From Verrucomicrobiota bacterium JB023 (GTDB lineage: Bacteria; Verrucomicrobiota; Verrucomicrobiia; Verrucomicrobiales; Akkermansiaceae), in assembly GCA_030673895.1 (NCBI GenBank), contig JAUTCR010000075.1, positions 62,001-126,000 on the forward strand: a stretch of DNA of 64,000 nucleotides, read 5' to 3'. The stretch's first letter is position 1; each line of letters starts with the position of its first letter. The position numbers were made by a program, and so were the translations under genes. The notes below the pieces were generated by a model. That model worked only from the letters and a program-made list of their open reading frames with translations. It ran no database searches and had not been told where the DNA came from. Below, one piece after another: positions 44,060-53,584 of the stretch.

Positions 44060-46564
44060 ATGCTCTCGCGAATTCTCCCAGCCTTGCTCATCACGGGCTT
44101 CCTTCCTGTTCAGGCCCAGGATGAGGCTCCCCCCTTGCGCCCGGAACCCGTGGTCGAAGACATTGCCACGAAGTGGTTTGAGGAGGCTGATCGGGTTTAC
44201 AATTACGCCAAGGTCGCCAGCGACAAGTTCGAGCAGCAACGAGCGCTGCGGGCCTGCATCCCCCTCTACGAGCGCTTCATCGCACGCTTCCCCAAGGACG
44301 ACAACGTGCCAGCGGCCCGCTATCGTTGCGGTGTGGCCCATCTCCTCCTGGGTAATCGCGGAGCGGCGGAAACCTACTTCACCAAGACCATTTCAGCCTC
44401 CCGGCGGCGCGGACACCAGGCCGGGGTCGCCGCCTTCCGGCTAGGTGGCTTGGCCTACAACGACAAGTATTTCAAGACGGCGATTCCCCACTTCCAGCTC
44501 GCCGCCAGCGAGGTGGACAAGGCCAGCATCCGCCATCAATCCCTGAATTACCTTGCCCGTTGCTATCTGCTGACGGACCGGACCAAGGACGCTTCGGTCA
44601 TCCTCCGCCGCCTGGTCAACGACCCCGAGGAGCCAAATGCCTACAAGGATTCCGCGCGCCTCGCCCTTGCCCACATCTCCGCTACCCAAGGGCAACTGGA
44701 GGAAGCCTTTGCCCTCTATCAGGATCTCTCGATGCTCGATTCCAAGGACCCCGAGGTTTTGGAGATTCGGGCCCAAGCCATTGTCCATGGTGGGATGGCG
44801 GCCTTGCAGCTGCCAGGCAAACGGGAAATCGGGTTGAAGATGCTTAATACCGCCATCCGCACGGTTGGTCTTCCGGATGAGTCGAAGACTGAGGCGCAAT
44901 TGACCCTCATGCAGCTGGCCTTCGACCAAGAGAACCATGAGGAGGTGCTGAGCCTCTTCCGCCTCGGTCCCTTCACCGCCGCGCGGGCCGATACCGCGGC
45001 CAAGGTTCTTCTACTCGGAGGCCGGTCCGCGGCCAAGCTTGGCCAACACAATGCGGCGATTGAGATGTTCAATGGTGTCGATCGCGCCGTGCCCAATACC
45101 CGCATCGCCTTCGAGGCCAGCTACCGCAAGCTCCTCTCGTTCTACGAGCTCCGCAGCCCGGTGATCACGGATTTGGTGGAGTCCTTCGTCGAAATCTACG
45201 GCGGACGTTATGCGAAGAGCCCTTGGATCCAGGAAGCCCGCGTCATGCGTGCGGAGACCTTCTTCTCCTTTGGCGACTTTGCGAGCGCCACGCGAGCTTG
45301 GGAGAGGGTCAACTTCGCCCGCTTGCCCGAGGACATGCGAGGTCCGGCCTACTTCAAGAGCGGCTGGGCCTTGGTCGAGAACGAGGATTACAACTCAGCT
45401 ATCGGTCAGTTGTCGGAGTTCATCTCCCGCTTTCCAGAAAGCCCGGATCTCCACGCGGCTTTGGCCAAACGGGCCCAAGCTTACCTCGCCGTTGGTGACC
45501 GCATCACCGCATTGGCCGATTGCGAGCGGGTCCTGACCGAGAAACCCCGCACGCCTCTCGCCTCTTTCGCGCTCCAGCTCTCCGGACGACTCTACCGCCT
45601 TGAGCGTAAGCACGACAAGATGATCGAGAGCTACCAAACCCTCCTGACCAACTTCGAAGGCTTAAGCCCGGACACCATCGCGAGGGCGCACTATAAGATC
45701 GGCATCGGCCTCTTCGAGGAGGGTGACTACGAGCAGGCGCTTTCTGAATTCGCACAGGCCCGTCAGATGGTCCCGGAATTCTATGAGGACTCAGCTGGCA
45801 CCTACTCTGCCATGTGCCAATACCGGCTCAAAGACGCCGACGCCCTGCGCCAGACCGTATCCCGCCTCTACTCGGTCAACCCACGCAAGGTCCTGCCCCG
45901 CCGCATGCTCCTTTGGCTAGGCCTGCAAATGTATGAGAAGTCAAATTTCTCAGCTGCAGACCACTACCTCTCCATTGCCGCGACGCCGGAGAATCCGACC
46001 GAAACCGACCTCGGAGTCTGGAAGGCGCTCGCGAAGTCCCGCTTGGAAGTGCCCGGTCAACAGACCCGCGCCATTGAGGCTCTGGAAATCATCCTCGCCC
46101 AGGAAGACGATCCTTTCTGGCGTTCAGACGCCTTCCTCGACAAGGCCAATGCTCTCATCGCCTTGAACGAATGGGATGAGGCAGAAATCTCTGCTCACCG
46201 CGGGCTCGACTTCGATCCCCAGGGCACCATCAAGGCCGGCCTTCACTTGGCCTTGGGAGATGTGGCTCTCGCCCGGGCCGATTATGAGGGAGCGGCCAAT
46301 TCCTACGTCCGCGCTGCCGAGCTGTTCCTCAATGAGGTGAATATCCAGCCCATGGCCTTGCACAAGGCGGCTTACTGCTTCGCAGAACTCGGGGATCAGA
46401 CCAAGGCCCAAGCCTTCCGCGACCGCCTACGCCTCGCCCATCCCGATTGGCAAGCTCCCGACAAGCTGGACATTGTGCCCGGTTCCGCCCTAAAGCGGAC
46501 TCACACCGTCACGCCGCCGCCATCGCTGCCCGAGGGCGTCACCCCGATTTCCATTCCCGAATAG
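44060..46564 (+). CDS. Exported tetratricopeptide-repeat protein
   Basis: 834 residues from the ATG at 44060 (AGGA upstream, signal peptide MLSRILPALLITGFLPVQA). An ATG at 43982 would overlap thiD by 8 bp. The mature protein is a solenoid of TPR-type helices through its length; recognisable repeats include LYERFIARFPKDDNVPAARY and AHYKIGIGLFEEGDYEQALSEF. Such proteins organise complexes in the periplasm; a role beside outer-membrane assembly, like YbgF or BamD, is possible. Frame contains no enzyme motif. Confidence 0.85.
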   Translation: MLSRILPALLITGFLPVQAQDEAPPLRPEPVVEDIATKWFEEADRVYNYAKVASDKFEQQRALRACIPLYERFIARFPKDDNVPAARYRCGVAHLLLGNRGAAETYFTKTISASRRRGHQAGVAAFRLGGLAYNDKYFKTAIPHFQLAASEVDKASIRHQSLNYLARCYLLTDRTKDASVILRRLVNDPEEPNAYKDSARLALAHISATQGQLEEAFALYQDLSMLDSKDPEVLEIRAQAIVHGGMAALQLPGKREIGLKMLNTAIRTVGLPDESKTEAQLTLMQLAFDQENHEEVLSLFRLGPFTAARADTAAKVLLLGGRSAAKLGQHNAAIEMFNGVDRAVPNTRIAFEASYRKLLSFYELRSPVITDLVESFVEIYGGRYAKSPWIQEARVMRAETFFSFGDFASATRAWERVNFARLPEDMRGPAYFKSGWALVENEDYNSAIGQLSEFISRFPESPDLHAALAKRAQAYLAVGDRITALADCERVLTEKPRTPLASFALQLSGRLYRLERKHDKMIESYQTLLTNFEGLSPDTIARAHYKIGIGLFEEGDYEQALSEFAQARQMVPEFYEDSAGTYSAMCQYRLKDADALRQTVSRLYSVNPRKVLPRRMLLWLGLQMYEKSNFSAADHYLSIAATPENPTETDLGVWKALAKSRLEVPGQQTRAIEALEIILAQEDDPFWRSDAFLDKANALIALNEWDEAEISAHRGLDFDPQGTIKAGLHLALGDVALARADYEGAANSYVRAAELFLNEVNIQPMALHKAAYCFAELGDQTKAQAFRDRLRLAHPDWQAPDKLDIVPGSALKRTHTVTPPPSLPEGVTPISIPE

Positions 46565-46582
46565 TCCTTCCTCCGTAGCCCG

Positions 46583-46993
46583 ATGCAAGTTGTCTCCTTC
46601 CAAGAAGCCGTCACCAAAATCCATGCCGAAGACCCACGCTTCGAGCCGGATTCCTATCACTTTCTCAAGGAGGCTCTCGACTTCACCATGAACCGGGTGA
46701 AGGAGAGCAATGGAGGAGAGATGCGTCATGTCTCCGGACCCGAGCTCCTCATTGGCTTCCGCGACTTCGCTCTCGATCAGTTCCGGGCGATGGCCGCCAC
46801 CATTCTCCGCGAATGGGGCATCCAACGCTGCACCCATGTCGGGGAGATGGTCTTCCAACTCATCAATGAGCAAGTCTTCGGCAAACAGGATTCCGATTCG
46901 CTCGAGGACTTTGCCGACATCTACACTTTCGAGGAGGCCTTCGTCCTTCCTTTTTTACCTGAACACAATGCCCGCCGCCCGGTGGGCTACTAG
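46583..46993 (+). CDS. Minf_1886-family protein
   Basis: 136 residues. Pattern of the Minf_1886 family known from Verrucomicrobia and Planctomycetes: FEPDSYHFLKEALDFTM, HVSGPELLIGFRDFALDQF and LREWGIQRCTHVGEMVFQLI. Small cytoplasmic protein of unknown function; it lies 18 bp after the TPR gene and 51 bp before ispH, so it is probably cotranscribed. Confidence 0.85.
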   Translation: MQVVSFQEAVTKIHAEDPRFEPDSYHFLKEALDFTMNRVKESNGGEMRHVSGPELLIGFRDFALDQFRAMAATILREWGIQRCTHVGEMVFQLINEQVFGKQDSDSLEDFADIYTFEEAFVLPFLPEHNARRPVGY

Positions 46994-47044
46994 TTTTCCG
47001 GTGGCAGAGCTGCCAATCTCTGCCACCTTCACCGCCCGAGATTC

Positions 47045-48262
47045 ATGCCCGCAACTAAGAAAAAACGAGTCAACGTCCGCCGCCCCGATGTCATGGAAGC
47101 CGTTCAGGCTGAAGTGGAGAAACATTACCGCTCGGCTGTCGTGGAAAAGCTGCGCAAGAGCGGAGGCTCTCTGACCATCGGCAAGACCACCGTCCGGCTC
47201 GCCCAGCAATTCGGCTTTTGTTACGGAGTGGAGCGAGCCATCGACTTGGCCTACGCCTCCCGACGGGTCTTTCCTGAGCAGGAAATCTATCTCATCGGCG
47301 AGATCATTCACAATCCCGAGGTCAATCGACAACTGGCCGAGATGGGCATCAAGACCCTGCCTTGGCAGGAGATGAACGAGCAATACGAGGAGCTGGGAGA
47401 AGAAGACGTCGTCATCGTCCCAGCCTTCGGGGCCCCGACCGAGTTCATGAACAAGCTTGCGGACAAGGGCTGCTATGTCATCGACACCACCTGCGGCGAT
47501 GTCATGAAGGTCTGGCGCCGGGTGCGGGATTACGCCAAGTCAGGCGTGACCTCGATCATTCATGGTAAGAAGGGGCACGAGGAAACCCGCGCCACGGCCT
47601 CCCGTGCCCTCGGCCAAGATGGTAGCGGCCACTACCTCGTGGTTCTCACCCTCGCGGAGATTGACTACGTCTGCGACTACATCCGCAATGGAGGCGATTC
47701 CGCCGCCTTCCTCACCAAGTTTGAGGGCGCTACCTCTCCCGGCTTCGATCCCGAGGAGCACCTCCGCCAAGTGGGCGTCGCCAACCAGACCACGATGCTA
47801 AAGAGCGAGACCGAAGAAATTCAACGACGGGTGCGTCATGCTATTCAAGATCGGGATGGCGAAGATACGAACTTCCGTGTCTTCGACACCATCTGCGGAG
47901 CAACGCAAGAGCGTCAGGACGCTCTCTTCCAAATGCTTACCGCCCCAATGGACATCCTCCTCGTCGTCGGAGGATACAACTCATCGAATACCTCGCATCT
48001 GGTGGAGATCGGAGCCGAGAAGCTGCCCACCTTTTTCATTCGTGACGCCTCCTGCCTCCATTCGCTTGAGACCATTTCCCACTTCGATCTTCACCAGAAG
48101 AGTGAGGTCACCACCGATGCCCCCAGTGGACTGCTTTCCGAAGGGCCTCTCACCATCGGCGTCACTGCCGGTGCTTCCTGCCCGAACAACCTCATCGAAG
48201 CGACCATCCTGCGCGCCTTCGAGCTGAGAGGCGTCGACCGCGAAGCCGTCATGAATGCCTGA
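47045..48262 (+). CDS. ispH: 4-hydroxy-3-methylbut-2-enyl diphosphate reductase
   Basis: 405 residues, the last enzyme of the MEP isoprenoid pathway, with a [4Fe-4S] cluster. Cluster cysteines are recognised in FGFCYGVERA (about 58-67), in DTTCGDVMK and in GASCPNN; the catalytic region includes IIHNPEVNRQL. The long form (about 400 instead of 315 residues, with an N-terminal extension) is typical for cyanobacteria and Verrucomicrobia. Cotranscription with the Minf_1886 gene is likely. Confidence 0.95.
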   Translation: MPATKKKRVNVRRPDVMEAVQAEVEKHYRSAVVEKLRKSGGSLTIGKTTVRLAQQFGFCYGVERAIDLAYASRRVFPEQEIYLIGEIIHNPEVNRQLAEMGIKTLPWQEMNEQYEELGEEDVVIVPAFGAPTEFMNKLADKGCYVIDTTCGDVMKVWRRVRDYAKSGVTSIIHGKKGHEETRATASRALGQDGSGHYLVVLTLAEIDYVCDYIRNGGDSAAFLTKFEGATSPGFDPEEHLRQVGVANQTTMLKSETEEIQRRVRHAIQDRDGEDTNFRVFDTICGATQERQDALFQMLTAPMDILLVVGGYNSSNTSHLVEIGAEKLPTFFIRDASCLHSLETISHFDLHQKSEVTTDAPSGLLSEGPLTIGVTAGASCPNNLIEATILRAFELRGVDREAVMNA

Positions 48263-48301
48263 GCCCGGCCTTCTCCCCCTTTCAAACCCAACACCCTATT
48301 T

Positions 48302-49315
48302 GTGAAGAAAACCCTCCACACTATCGTCCAAAGCCCCGCCATGAGACTCCTTCTCTTCCTTGCCCTTGCGCTCCCTCTTTCGGCCCGGGAATTCGAGATC
48401 ACCTCCATCGCGGCCAAAGTCAATGGACACGCCATCACCAAGAAAGAAGTCGATACCCAGCTCGCCCCCATGCGGGAGCTCCTAAAGACCCGCTTCCCCC
48501 GCCAAGGAGCCATCTACCAGCGCCGCCTGAAGGAGGCTCGCGATCAAATCCTCGAGCAGCTCATTAATAATGAAATCGTCCTATCCGAAATCGAAGGACG
48601 AGCCAGCATCCCGGACTACGCCATCGATGAAGAAATTCGCCGAATCGTGCGCGAGAATTACAATGGTAAGGAAGCCGAGTTCCGCAATTTCCTCAAAGAG
48701 ACCAACCAGACGATGCGCTCCTTCCGCGAGTCTCAGAAGGAGAAAATCCTTGTCCAAGCCTACCGCTCACAGCAATTCGGCGACATTCCACCGCCCACCG
48801 AAGCTGAAATCAGAGCCCACTACAATCAGCGCAAGAACGACATGCGCAACCGGCGGGAAGATAAGGTCGACTTCCAGAAAATCTTCCTCATCGCCAATGA
48901 CCGACTGGATCCCAACATCAACCCGGAGAGCCAGCTGGCTCTGGCCGAACGCTTGGTCCTTGAACTCAAAGGAGGAGCAGACTTTGCCGACCTTGCGAAG
49001 AAGTACTCCGCCGACGCCTATGCCTCCGAGGGAGGCCTGCAGAAGGATGTCCCTCGCCTCGATCTCAACTTGGCCTTCGGCGAAGTCATCTTCGAAAACT
49101 CTGAAGTCGGAGAAATCGTTGGACCACTGAAGGACCCCGCCGGTTTCACCATCGTCAAGGTCTTGAAGAAAGACCTCGGACCCGCACCTCCACTTTCCGA
49201 CAAAGAAGTGAAGGAGCGCATGAAGAAGGAAGTGCAGATTGAGAAGCGCACCGAGCGCTACGACAAGTGGATCAATGGCCTCAAGAAAAACGCCATGATC
49301 GAACGCCGCATTTGA
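48302..49315 (+). CDS. SurA/PpiC-type peptidyl-prolyl isomerase
   Basis: 337 residues. Annotated from GTG at 48302, but ATG at 48341 directly begins MRLLLFLALALPLSA, an equally good signal peptide. An N-terminal SurA-like chaperone region (IAAKVNGHAITKKEVDTQL) is followed by a parvulin domain (VDFQKIFLIANDRLD, GGADFADLAKKYSADAYASEGG, PLKDPAGFTIVKVL). A periplasmic folding helper for outer-membrane proteins is expected, fitting the many exported proteins here. Confidence 0.88.
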   Translation: MKKTLHTIVQSPAMRLLLFLALALPLSAREFEITSIAAKVNGHAITKKEVDTQLAPMRELLKTRFPRQGAIYQRRLKEARDQILEQLINNEIVLSEIEGRASIPDYAIDEEIRRIVRENYNGKEAEFRNFLKETNQTMRSFRESQKEKILVQAYRSQQFGDIPPPTEAEIRAHYNQRKNDMRNRREDKVDFQKIFLIANDRLDPNINPESQLALAERLVLELKGGADFADLAKKYSADAYASEGGLQKDVPRLDLNLAFGEVIFENSEVGEIVGPLKDPAGFTIVKVLKKDLGPAPPLSDKEVKERMKKEVQIEKRTERYDKWINGLKKNAMIERRI

Positions 49316-49389
49316 AGCTTACCCAGCTAGGGGCTCTCCGCCGCGCTTCATCCTTGATTCTCTAACCCAGAGTTTCAACTCTCCCCCCC

Positions 49390-50472
49390 GTGCCCACCGA
49401 AACTGTCACCCTCTCCCACACCCGCTACGAGATCCTCGTCGAGAACGGCTCCCTGGCTCGCCTCGGGCAACACGTTCGCATCGCGGGCCTTAAGGGGAAG
49501 GCCGCTCTCATCACCGACAGCAACGTCGGGCCTCTCTACCTCGAGACCGCCAGCCAATCCCTGGAGGAAGCCGGCTTCCAAGTCTCCACCCACGTTTTCC
49601 CGGCAGGAGAAGCCTCCAAGTCCATGGATCAGACGGCCAAGCTCAGCCAGGAACTCATCCTCGCCGGGCATGACCGTTCATCCTTCATCGTCGCCTTGGG
49701 CGGCGGCGTCGTGGGTGACTTGGCCGGCTTCGTCGCCTCAATCTACTACCGCGGCATCCCCTTCGTCCAGGTTCCCACCACCATCGTCTCCCAAGTTGAT
49801 TCCTCGGTGGGCGGCAAGACGGGCGTCAATACCGCGGAAGGAAAAAACCTCCTCGGAGCCTTCCACCAACCGGCCTTGGTCCTGATCGATCCTGCCACGC
49901 TGACCTCCCTCCCTCCACGCGAATACCGCGAGGGCTACGCCGAGGTGATCAAGCATGCCGCCATCCGCGACGCAGCCATGCTGGACGAACTCGAGGCTCT
50001 CGACCCCGCTAACCAAACCCCGCCCGCCGAACTTCTTCAGCGCAACCTCGCCATCAAAGCGCGCGTGGTGGAAGAAGATGAGCGGGAGACCTCAGGCACG
50101 CGCGCCTTACTTAATTTCGGTCACACCATCGGTCACGCCATCGAGGCCTCCGTGCCCTACGGAACGCTTCTCCACGGCGAGGCCATCTCCCTGGGAATTC
50201 GCGCCGCCCTCCATCTCTCGGAGAAGCACTCGTCCCTGCCAGCCGGAGACAGCCAACGCATCCTCGCGCTCTTGGAGAAGTTCCAGCTTCCCCTCACCTT
50301 GCCAGCTGACTTGGAAACCGATGGCATCATTGCAAAGATGCAACGGGACAAGAAATTCTCAGACGGCAAGAAGACCTTCATCCTCCTCTCCCGCGCTGGG
50401 GAAGCGCACCCCTGCAGCACCATCCCTCCCGAGTCCGTGGTCGAGGCAATCGAGATCCTGCGCACCTCCTGA
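49390..50472 (+). CDS. aroB: 3-dehydroquinate synthase
   Basis: 360 residues with GTG start. Second step of the shikimate pathway. NAD-binding GGGVVGDLAGFVAS, DSSVGGKTGVN, KHAAIRD, and the metal ligands in LNFGHTIGHAIE and LLHGEAISLG are all present. Alone between the PPIase gene and tRNA-Val. Start is at 49390, the only one compatible with the conserved N-terminus. Confidence 0.95.
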   Translation: MPTETVTLSHTRYEILVENGSLARLGQHVRIAGLKGKAALITDSNVGPLYLETASQSLEEAGFQVSTHVFPAGEASKSMDQTAKLSQELILAGHDRSSFIVALGGGVVGDLAGFVASIYYRGIPFVQVPTTIVSQVDSSVGGKTGVNTAEGKNLLGAFHQPALVLIDPATLTSLPPREYREGYAEVIKHAAIRDAAMLDELEALDPANQTPPAELLQRNLAIKARVVEEDERETSGTRALLNFGHTIGHAIEASVPYGTLLHGEAISLGIRAALHLSEKHSSLPAGDSQRILALLEKFQLPLTLPADLETDGIIAKMQRDKKFSDGKKTFILLSRAGEAHPCSTIPPESVVEAIEILRTS

Positions 50473-50499
50473 GCAAGCCACCCCTTTGGTGCACAAAAA

Positions 50500-50528
50500 T
50501 TGAGAAAGCGTCAAAAAAGGGATTGAAT
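50500..50528 (+). promoter_or_regulatory. Possible promoter of tRNA-Val
   Basis: TTGAGA, 17 bp, TTGAAT, ending 41 bp before the tRNA. The -10 is imperfect. Confidence 0.35.
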
Positions 50529-50569
50529 TCAAAGAGGCAACCCACTAGCTTCCGCCTCCCACCGGAAAC

Positions 50570-50644
50570 GCTCGGCTAGCTCAGGGGTAGAGCACCACAT
50601 TGACATTGTGGGGGTCGCTGGTTCAAATCCAGCGTCGAGCACCA
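50570..50644 (+). tRNA. tRNA-Val(GAC)
   Basis: 75 nt including an encoded CCA end. Acceptor GCTCGGC pairs with GTCGAGC (one G-U). Anticodon stem CCACA/TGTGG with loop TTGACAT, giving anticodon GAC (codon GUC). T arm GCTGG-TTCAAAT-CCAGC. A weak terminator follows. Confidence 0.95.
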
Positions 50645-50683
50645 TCCGCCTTCTTTCTCGAAAGCGGTCTCTTATCATCGATT

Positions 50684-50711
50684 CGGCGGAATACCCCGCT
50701 GCCCGTTTTTT
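50684..50711 (+). terminator. Probable terminator of tRNA-Val
   Basis: A 6-bp hairpin (50684-50689 with 50696-50701, one G-U), four bases later TTTTTT. Confidence 0.45.
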
Positions 50712-50749
50712 CCGAGTCATCGAAAGCGACCGCCCGTAACAGGCCCTCC

Positions 50750-51607
50750 TCAAATCCCCGAGCACCGGAGGCTCTGGTCCATCGCCATCGCAGGATTTTC
50801 CTCCGAACTCCGCCCCACGACGACCGCCGGGACCCCGGCCACCGTGCTGTGAGGCTCGACATCATTGAGCACGACGCTGCCGGCTCCGACCTTGGCTCCT
50901 TCCCCGATTTCGATGCGACCGAGAATCTTGGCCCCTGCTCCGAGCAAGACTCCGGAGCGAACGATGGGATGGCGGGCGCCGCTTTCCTTACCAGTCCCCC
51001 CCAGCGTCACCTCGTGCAAGATGGAGACGCAGTCCTCAATGATGCCCGTCTCCCCGACGACGAAGCTCGTCGCATGGTCCAGCAGAATACCGCAGCCGAT
51101 TTGTGCCGCCGGATGAATATCGACGCCGAAGGCCTCGCTCGCCAGACTTTGAAAATACCAAGCCAGATGACGCCGGTCATTGCGCCAGAGTTGATGGGAG
51201 ACGCGATAGGTCGTGATCGCGGCAAAGCCCTTGTAAAATAGCAGTGGCTCGAGCGGGCTATCACAGGCGGGATCGCGGCTATGGATGGCCTCGATGTCCT
51301 CGGCGGCAGCACGGACCACCATGGGGTGGTCGCAAAAAACCTCGAAGAAGAGCGATTGCAGCTCGTCCCTTCCCATATCCTCCCGGGACAACTTCCGGGA
51401 GAGTCGGGCTGCCATCGCCTCACCCAAGCAGCGACGACTGAGGATGACATCATCAAGCAGATGCCGGAGACGGGCTTCGCGCCCGGCGACAAGCTCGGCC
51501 TCCGCATAAAGGACCTCCCAGAGCTCGGACACCTCCACGGTCTGCTGTTCGCAGAGTCTAGCAGCCTTACTGCTCGCGTCTTGTTGGCTTTCGTGTTCTG
51601 CTCTCAT
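50750..51607 (-). CDS. cysE: Serine O-acetyltransferase
   Basis: 285 residues, left-handed beta-helix acyltransferase making O-acetylserine for cysteine. N-terminal helical domain (RDPACDSPLEPLLFYKGF), then HPAAQIGCGILLDHATSFVVGE with the catalytic His, LHEVTLGGTGKE, and VLLGAGAKILGRIEIGEGAKVGAGSVVL hexapeptide turns. The C-terminal tail ends in Ile, as needed for binding CysK. The start at 51607 lies 2 bp from the divergent Rrf2 gene; a later GTG near codon 27 with GGAG upstream is possible. Confidence 0.92.
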   Translation of the reverse strand: MRAEHESQQDASSKAARLCEQQTVEVSELWEVLYAEAELVAGREARLRHLLDDVILSRRCLGEAMAARLSRKLSREDMGRDELQSLFFEVFCDHPMVVRAAAEDIEAIHSRDPACDSPLEPLLFYKGFAAITTYRVSHQLWRNDRRHLAWYFQSLASEAFGVDIHPAAQIGCGILLDHATSFVVGETGIIEDCVSILHEVTLGGTGKESGARHPIVRSGVLLGAGAKILGRIEIGEGAKVGAGSVVLNDVEPHSTVAGVPAVVVGRSSEENPAMAMDQSLRCSGI

Positions 51608-51609
51608 CA

Positions 51610-52023
51610 GTGAAGGTTTCGCAAAAATTAGAGTATGCTTGCCGTGCCGTTATCCAGCTCGCCAAGCACTATGATGGGGAGTCGCCTCTTCGCTTGGACG
51701 ACCTCGCCACACGGGAGCATGTGCCCTCGACCTTTCTTGTGCAAATCCTCTCTGACCTGAAGCAGGCGAACCTCGTCATCTCGCGCCGTGGTAAGACCGG
51801 CGGCTACCTTCTCGCCCGCGCCCCCTCGGAGATCACTCTCGCCCAGGTCGTGGAAGCAGTTGACCCTCAACTTCTTGAGGAACCCACTCTCGGTCAGGGA
51901 GAATCCGCCCAAGTTCTGCATAAAGCCTGGTCCTCCCTTCATGGCTGCGTCAATCAATCGCTGGGGGACACCACTCTTGAAAAACTCGCCTCCGGTTCCA
52001 CTGAACCAATGTGGTTCATCTGA
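51610..52023 (+). CDS. Rrf2-family transcriptional regulator
   Basis: 137 residues with GTG start (MKVSQKLEYACRAVIQLAKH is the usual Rrf2 beginning). Winged helix with LRLDDLATREHVPSTFLVQI as recognition region and SRRGKTGGYLLARAPSEITL as wing. Only two cysteines (EYACRA, HGCVNQ), so the three-cysteine Fe-S site of IscR is absent. Adjacent and divergent to cysE, it may act like CymR, the Rrf2 repressor of cysteine metabolism in Bacillus. Inference from position and lack of cluster. Confidence 0.88.
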   Translation: MKVSQKLEYACRAVIQLAKHYDGESPLRLDDLATREHVPSTFLVQILSDLKQANLVISRRGKTGGYLLARAPSEITLAQVVEAVDPQLLEEPTLGQGESAQVLHKAWSSLHGCVNQSLGDTTLEKLASGSTEPMWFI

Positions 52024-52199
52024 GGCTCATTGAACCATTCCGTCGCGAGGTATGAGTCCTCCGCCGAGATGGCCTTCATCGGGCTGACGTCCCCGCGGTT
52101 TTCCCGTGGTTGACAATTGGAGTGCTTTTCCCGAAGTCTTTCTCTTCAAGCGGCCAACTGAATCGCTCCCTCCATTCCCTCCGACCTTTATACTGAATC

Positions 52200-53468
52200 A
52201 TGGACAAACTCATCGTTCACGGTGGCACCCCGCTCAAGGGAGCCATCAACATCTCCGGCTCCAAGAACTCCTCCCTCCCCATCCTGGCCGCTACCCTCCT
52301 CACGGATGAGCCAGTCATCCTCCGCCGGGTGCCCGATGTCTCGGACACGAACTACATGCTCCAGATTCTCACCGCTCTCGGCGCCGACGTGGAGCGCTCC
52401 TCGGGAACGGTCCGGATCACTTGTGCAAATATCACGCCTGACGCCCCTTACGAGATCGTCCGCCGGATGCGCGCATCCATCTGCGTGATGGGTCCCCTGC
52501 TCGCCCGGCTCAATCGCGCGACGGTGTCCCTGCCCGGCGGATGCGTCATTGGAGATCGCCCCGTCGACCTCCACCTGAAGGGGCTCGCCGCCTTGGGCGC
52601 GGATTGCGAAGTCGAGGGAGGTAACATGGATCTCAAGGCTCCGAACGGTCTAACAGGGGTCGAGGTCGATCTCTGTGGTACCCATGGCCCCACGGTCCTA
52701 GGGACCGACAACGTGATGATGGCCGCCACTCTTGCCAAAGGGACGACCATCATTGAGTCCGCCGCCTGCGAGCCCGAGGTGGTCGATCTTGCCAATTTCC
52801 TTAACTCAATGGGTGCTCGCATCGAGGGCGCTGGTACCCGCCGCATCACCATCGAGGGTGTTGAGAAGCTCAGCGGAGTGGATCACACGATCATTCCCGA
52901 CCGGATCGAGGCGGGGACTTACATGGCTGCTGGAGCCGCCTTCTCCGAGGGCATCACCTTGAATCGGGTCATCGAGGAACACGTCTCGGTAGCAGCCAAA
53001 GTGCTGCGGGAATGCGGTCACTCGGTGGAATTCTCCAACGGAGGAAAGAGCGTCACCGTCAAGCCCGGCGACAAGCCGCTTGGAGGCAAGATCACCACCG
53101 CACCTTACCCGAGCTTTCCCACCGACATGCAGGCCCAGTTCACCGCTCTCTTCGCGACCACGCCAGGCATCTCGGTGGTGACCGATACCATCTTCCCCCA
53201 ACGCTTCATGCACTGTGCTGAGCTCTCGCGGATGGGAGCACAAATCAAGGTGGACCAAGGCACGGCCGTCATCACTGGCGTCGACAAGCTTTCGGCCGCC
53301 CCCGTCATGGCGTCGGACCTCCGGGCCTCCGCAGCCCTCGTTTTGGCCGCCCTGCAGGCCAAGGGGAGCACCGAGATCCTCCGCCTCTACCACATTGACC
53401 GGGGCTACGAGCACATTGACGAGAAACTTCTCCAACTCGGGGCACAGGTCGAGCGCGTGAGGGAGTGA
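52200..53468 (+). CDS. murA: UDP-N-acetylglucosamine 1-carboxyvinyltransferase
   Basis: 422 residues, first committed step of peptidoglycan synthesis. [13 protein letters not shown] holds the catalytic Lys (about residue 22). The active-site loop is [18 protein letters not shown], with Cys present (fosfomycin-sensitive type). [24 protein letters not shown] and [15 protein letters not shown] are further family blocks. A sound peptidoglycan pathway is expected, matching the LysM amidase at 56.8 kb. Confidence 0.96.
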   Translation: MDKLIVHGGTPLKGAINISGSKNSSLPILAATLLTDEPVILRRVPDVSDTNYMLQILTALGADVERSSGTVRITCANITPDAPYEIVRRMRASICVMGPLLARLNRATVSLPGGCVIGDRPVDLHLKGLAALGADCEVEGGNMDLKAPNGLTGVEVDLCGTHGPTVLGTDNVMMAATLAKGTTIIESAACEPEVVDLANFLNSMGARIEGAGTRRITIEGVEKLSGVDHTIIPDRIEAGTYMAAGAAFSEGITLNRVIEEHVSVAAKVLRECGHSVEFSNGGKSVTVKPGDKPLGGKITTAPYPSFPTDMQAQFTALFATTPGISVVTDTIFPQRFMHCAELSRMGAQIKVDQGTAVITGVDKLSAAPVMASDLRASAALVLAALQAKGSTEILRLYHIDRGYEHIDEKLLQLGAQVERVRE

Positions 53469-53584
53469 CTGCGCGGCAGGTTCCACGCTCATCCGCCACG
53501 ATTCATGGCCGGATGAGCAGCCCCATCCACCGCAGCCTATCTTCCCTATTCCTAATTCCCCGATAATCTGACAGCTTCCTCCCA

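Noticed and set aside
50529..50765. Minus-strand frame with GFEPATPTMSMWCS
   Set aside because: This is the well-known false peptide from the antisense of a tRNA gene (tRNA-Val).
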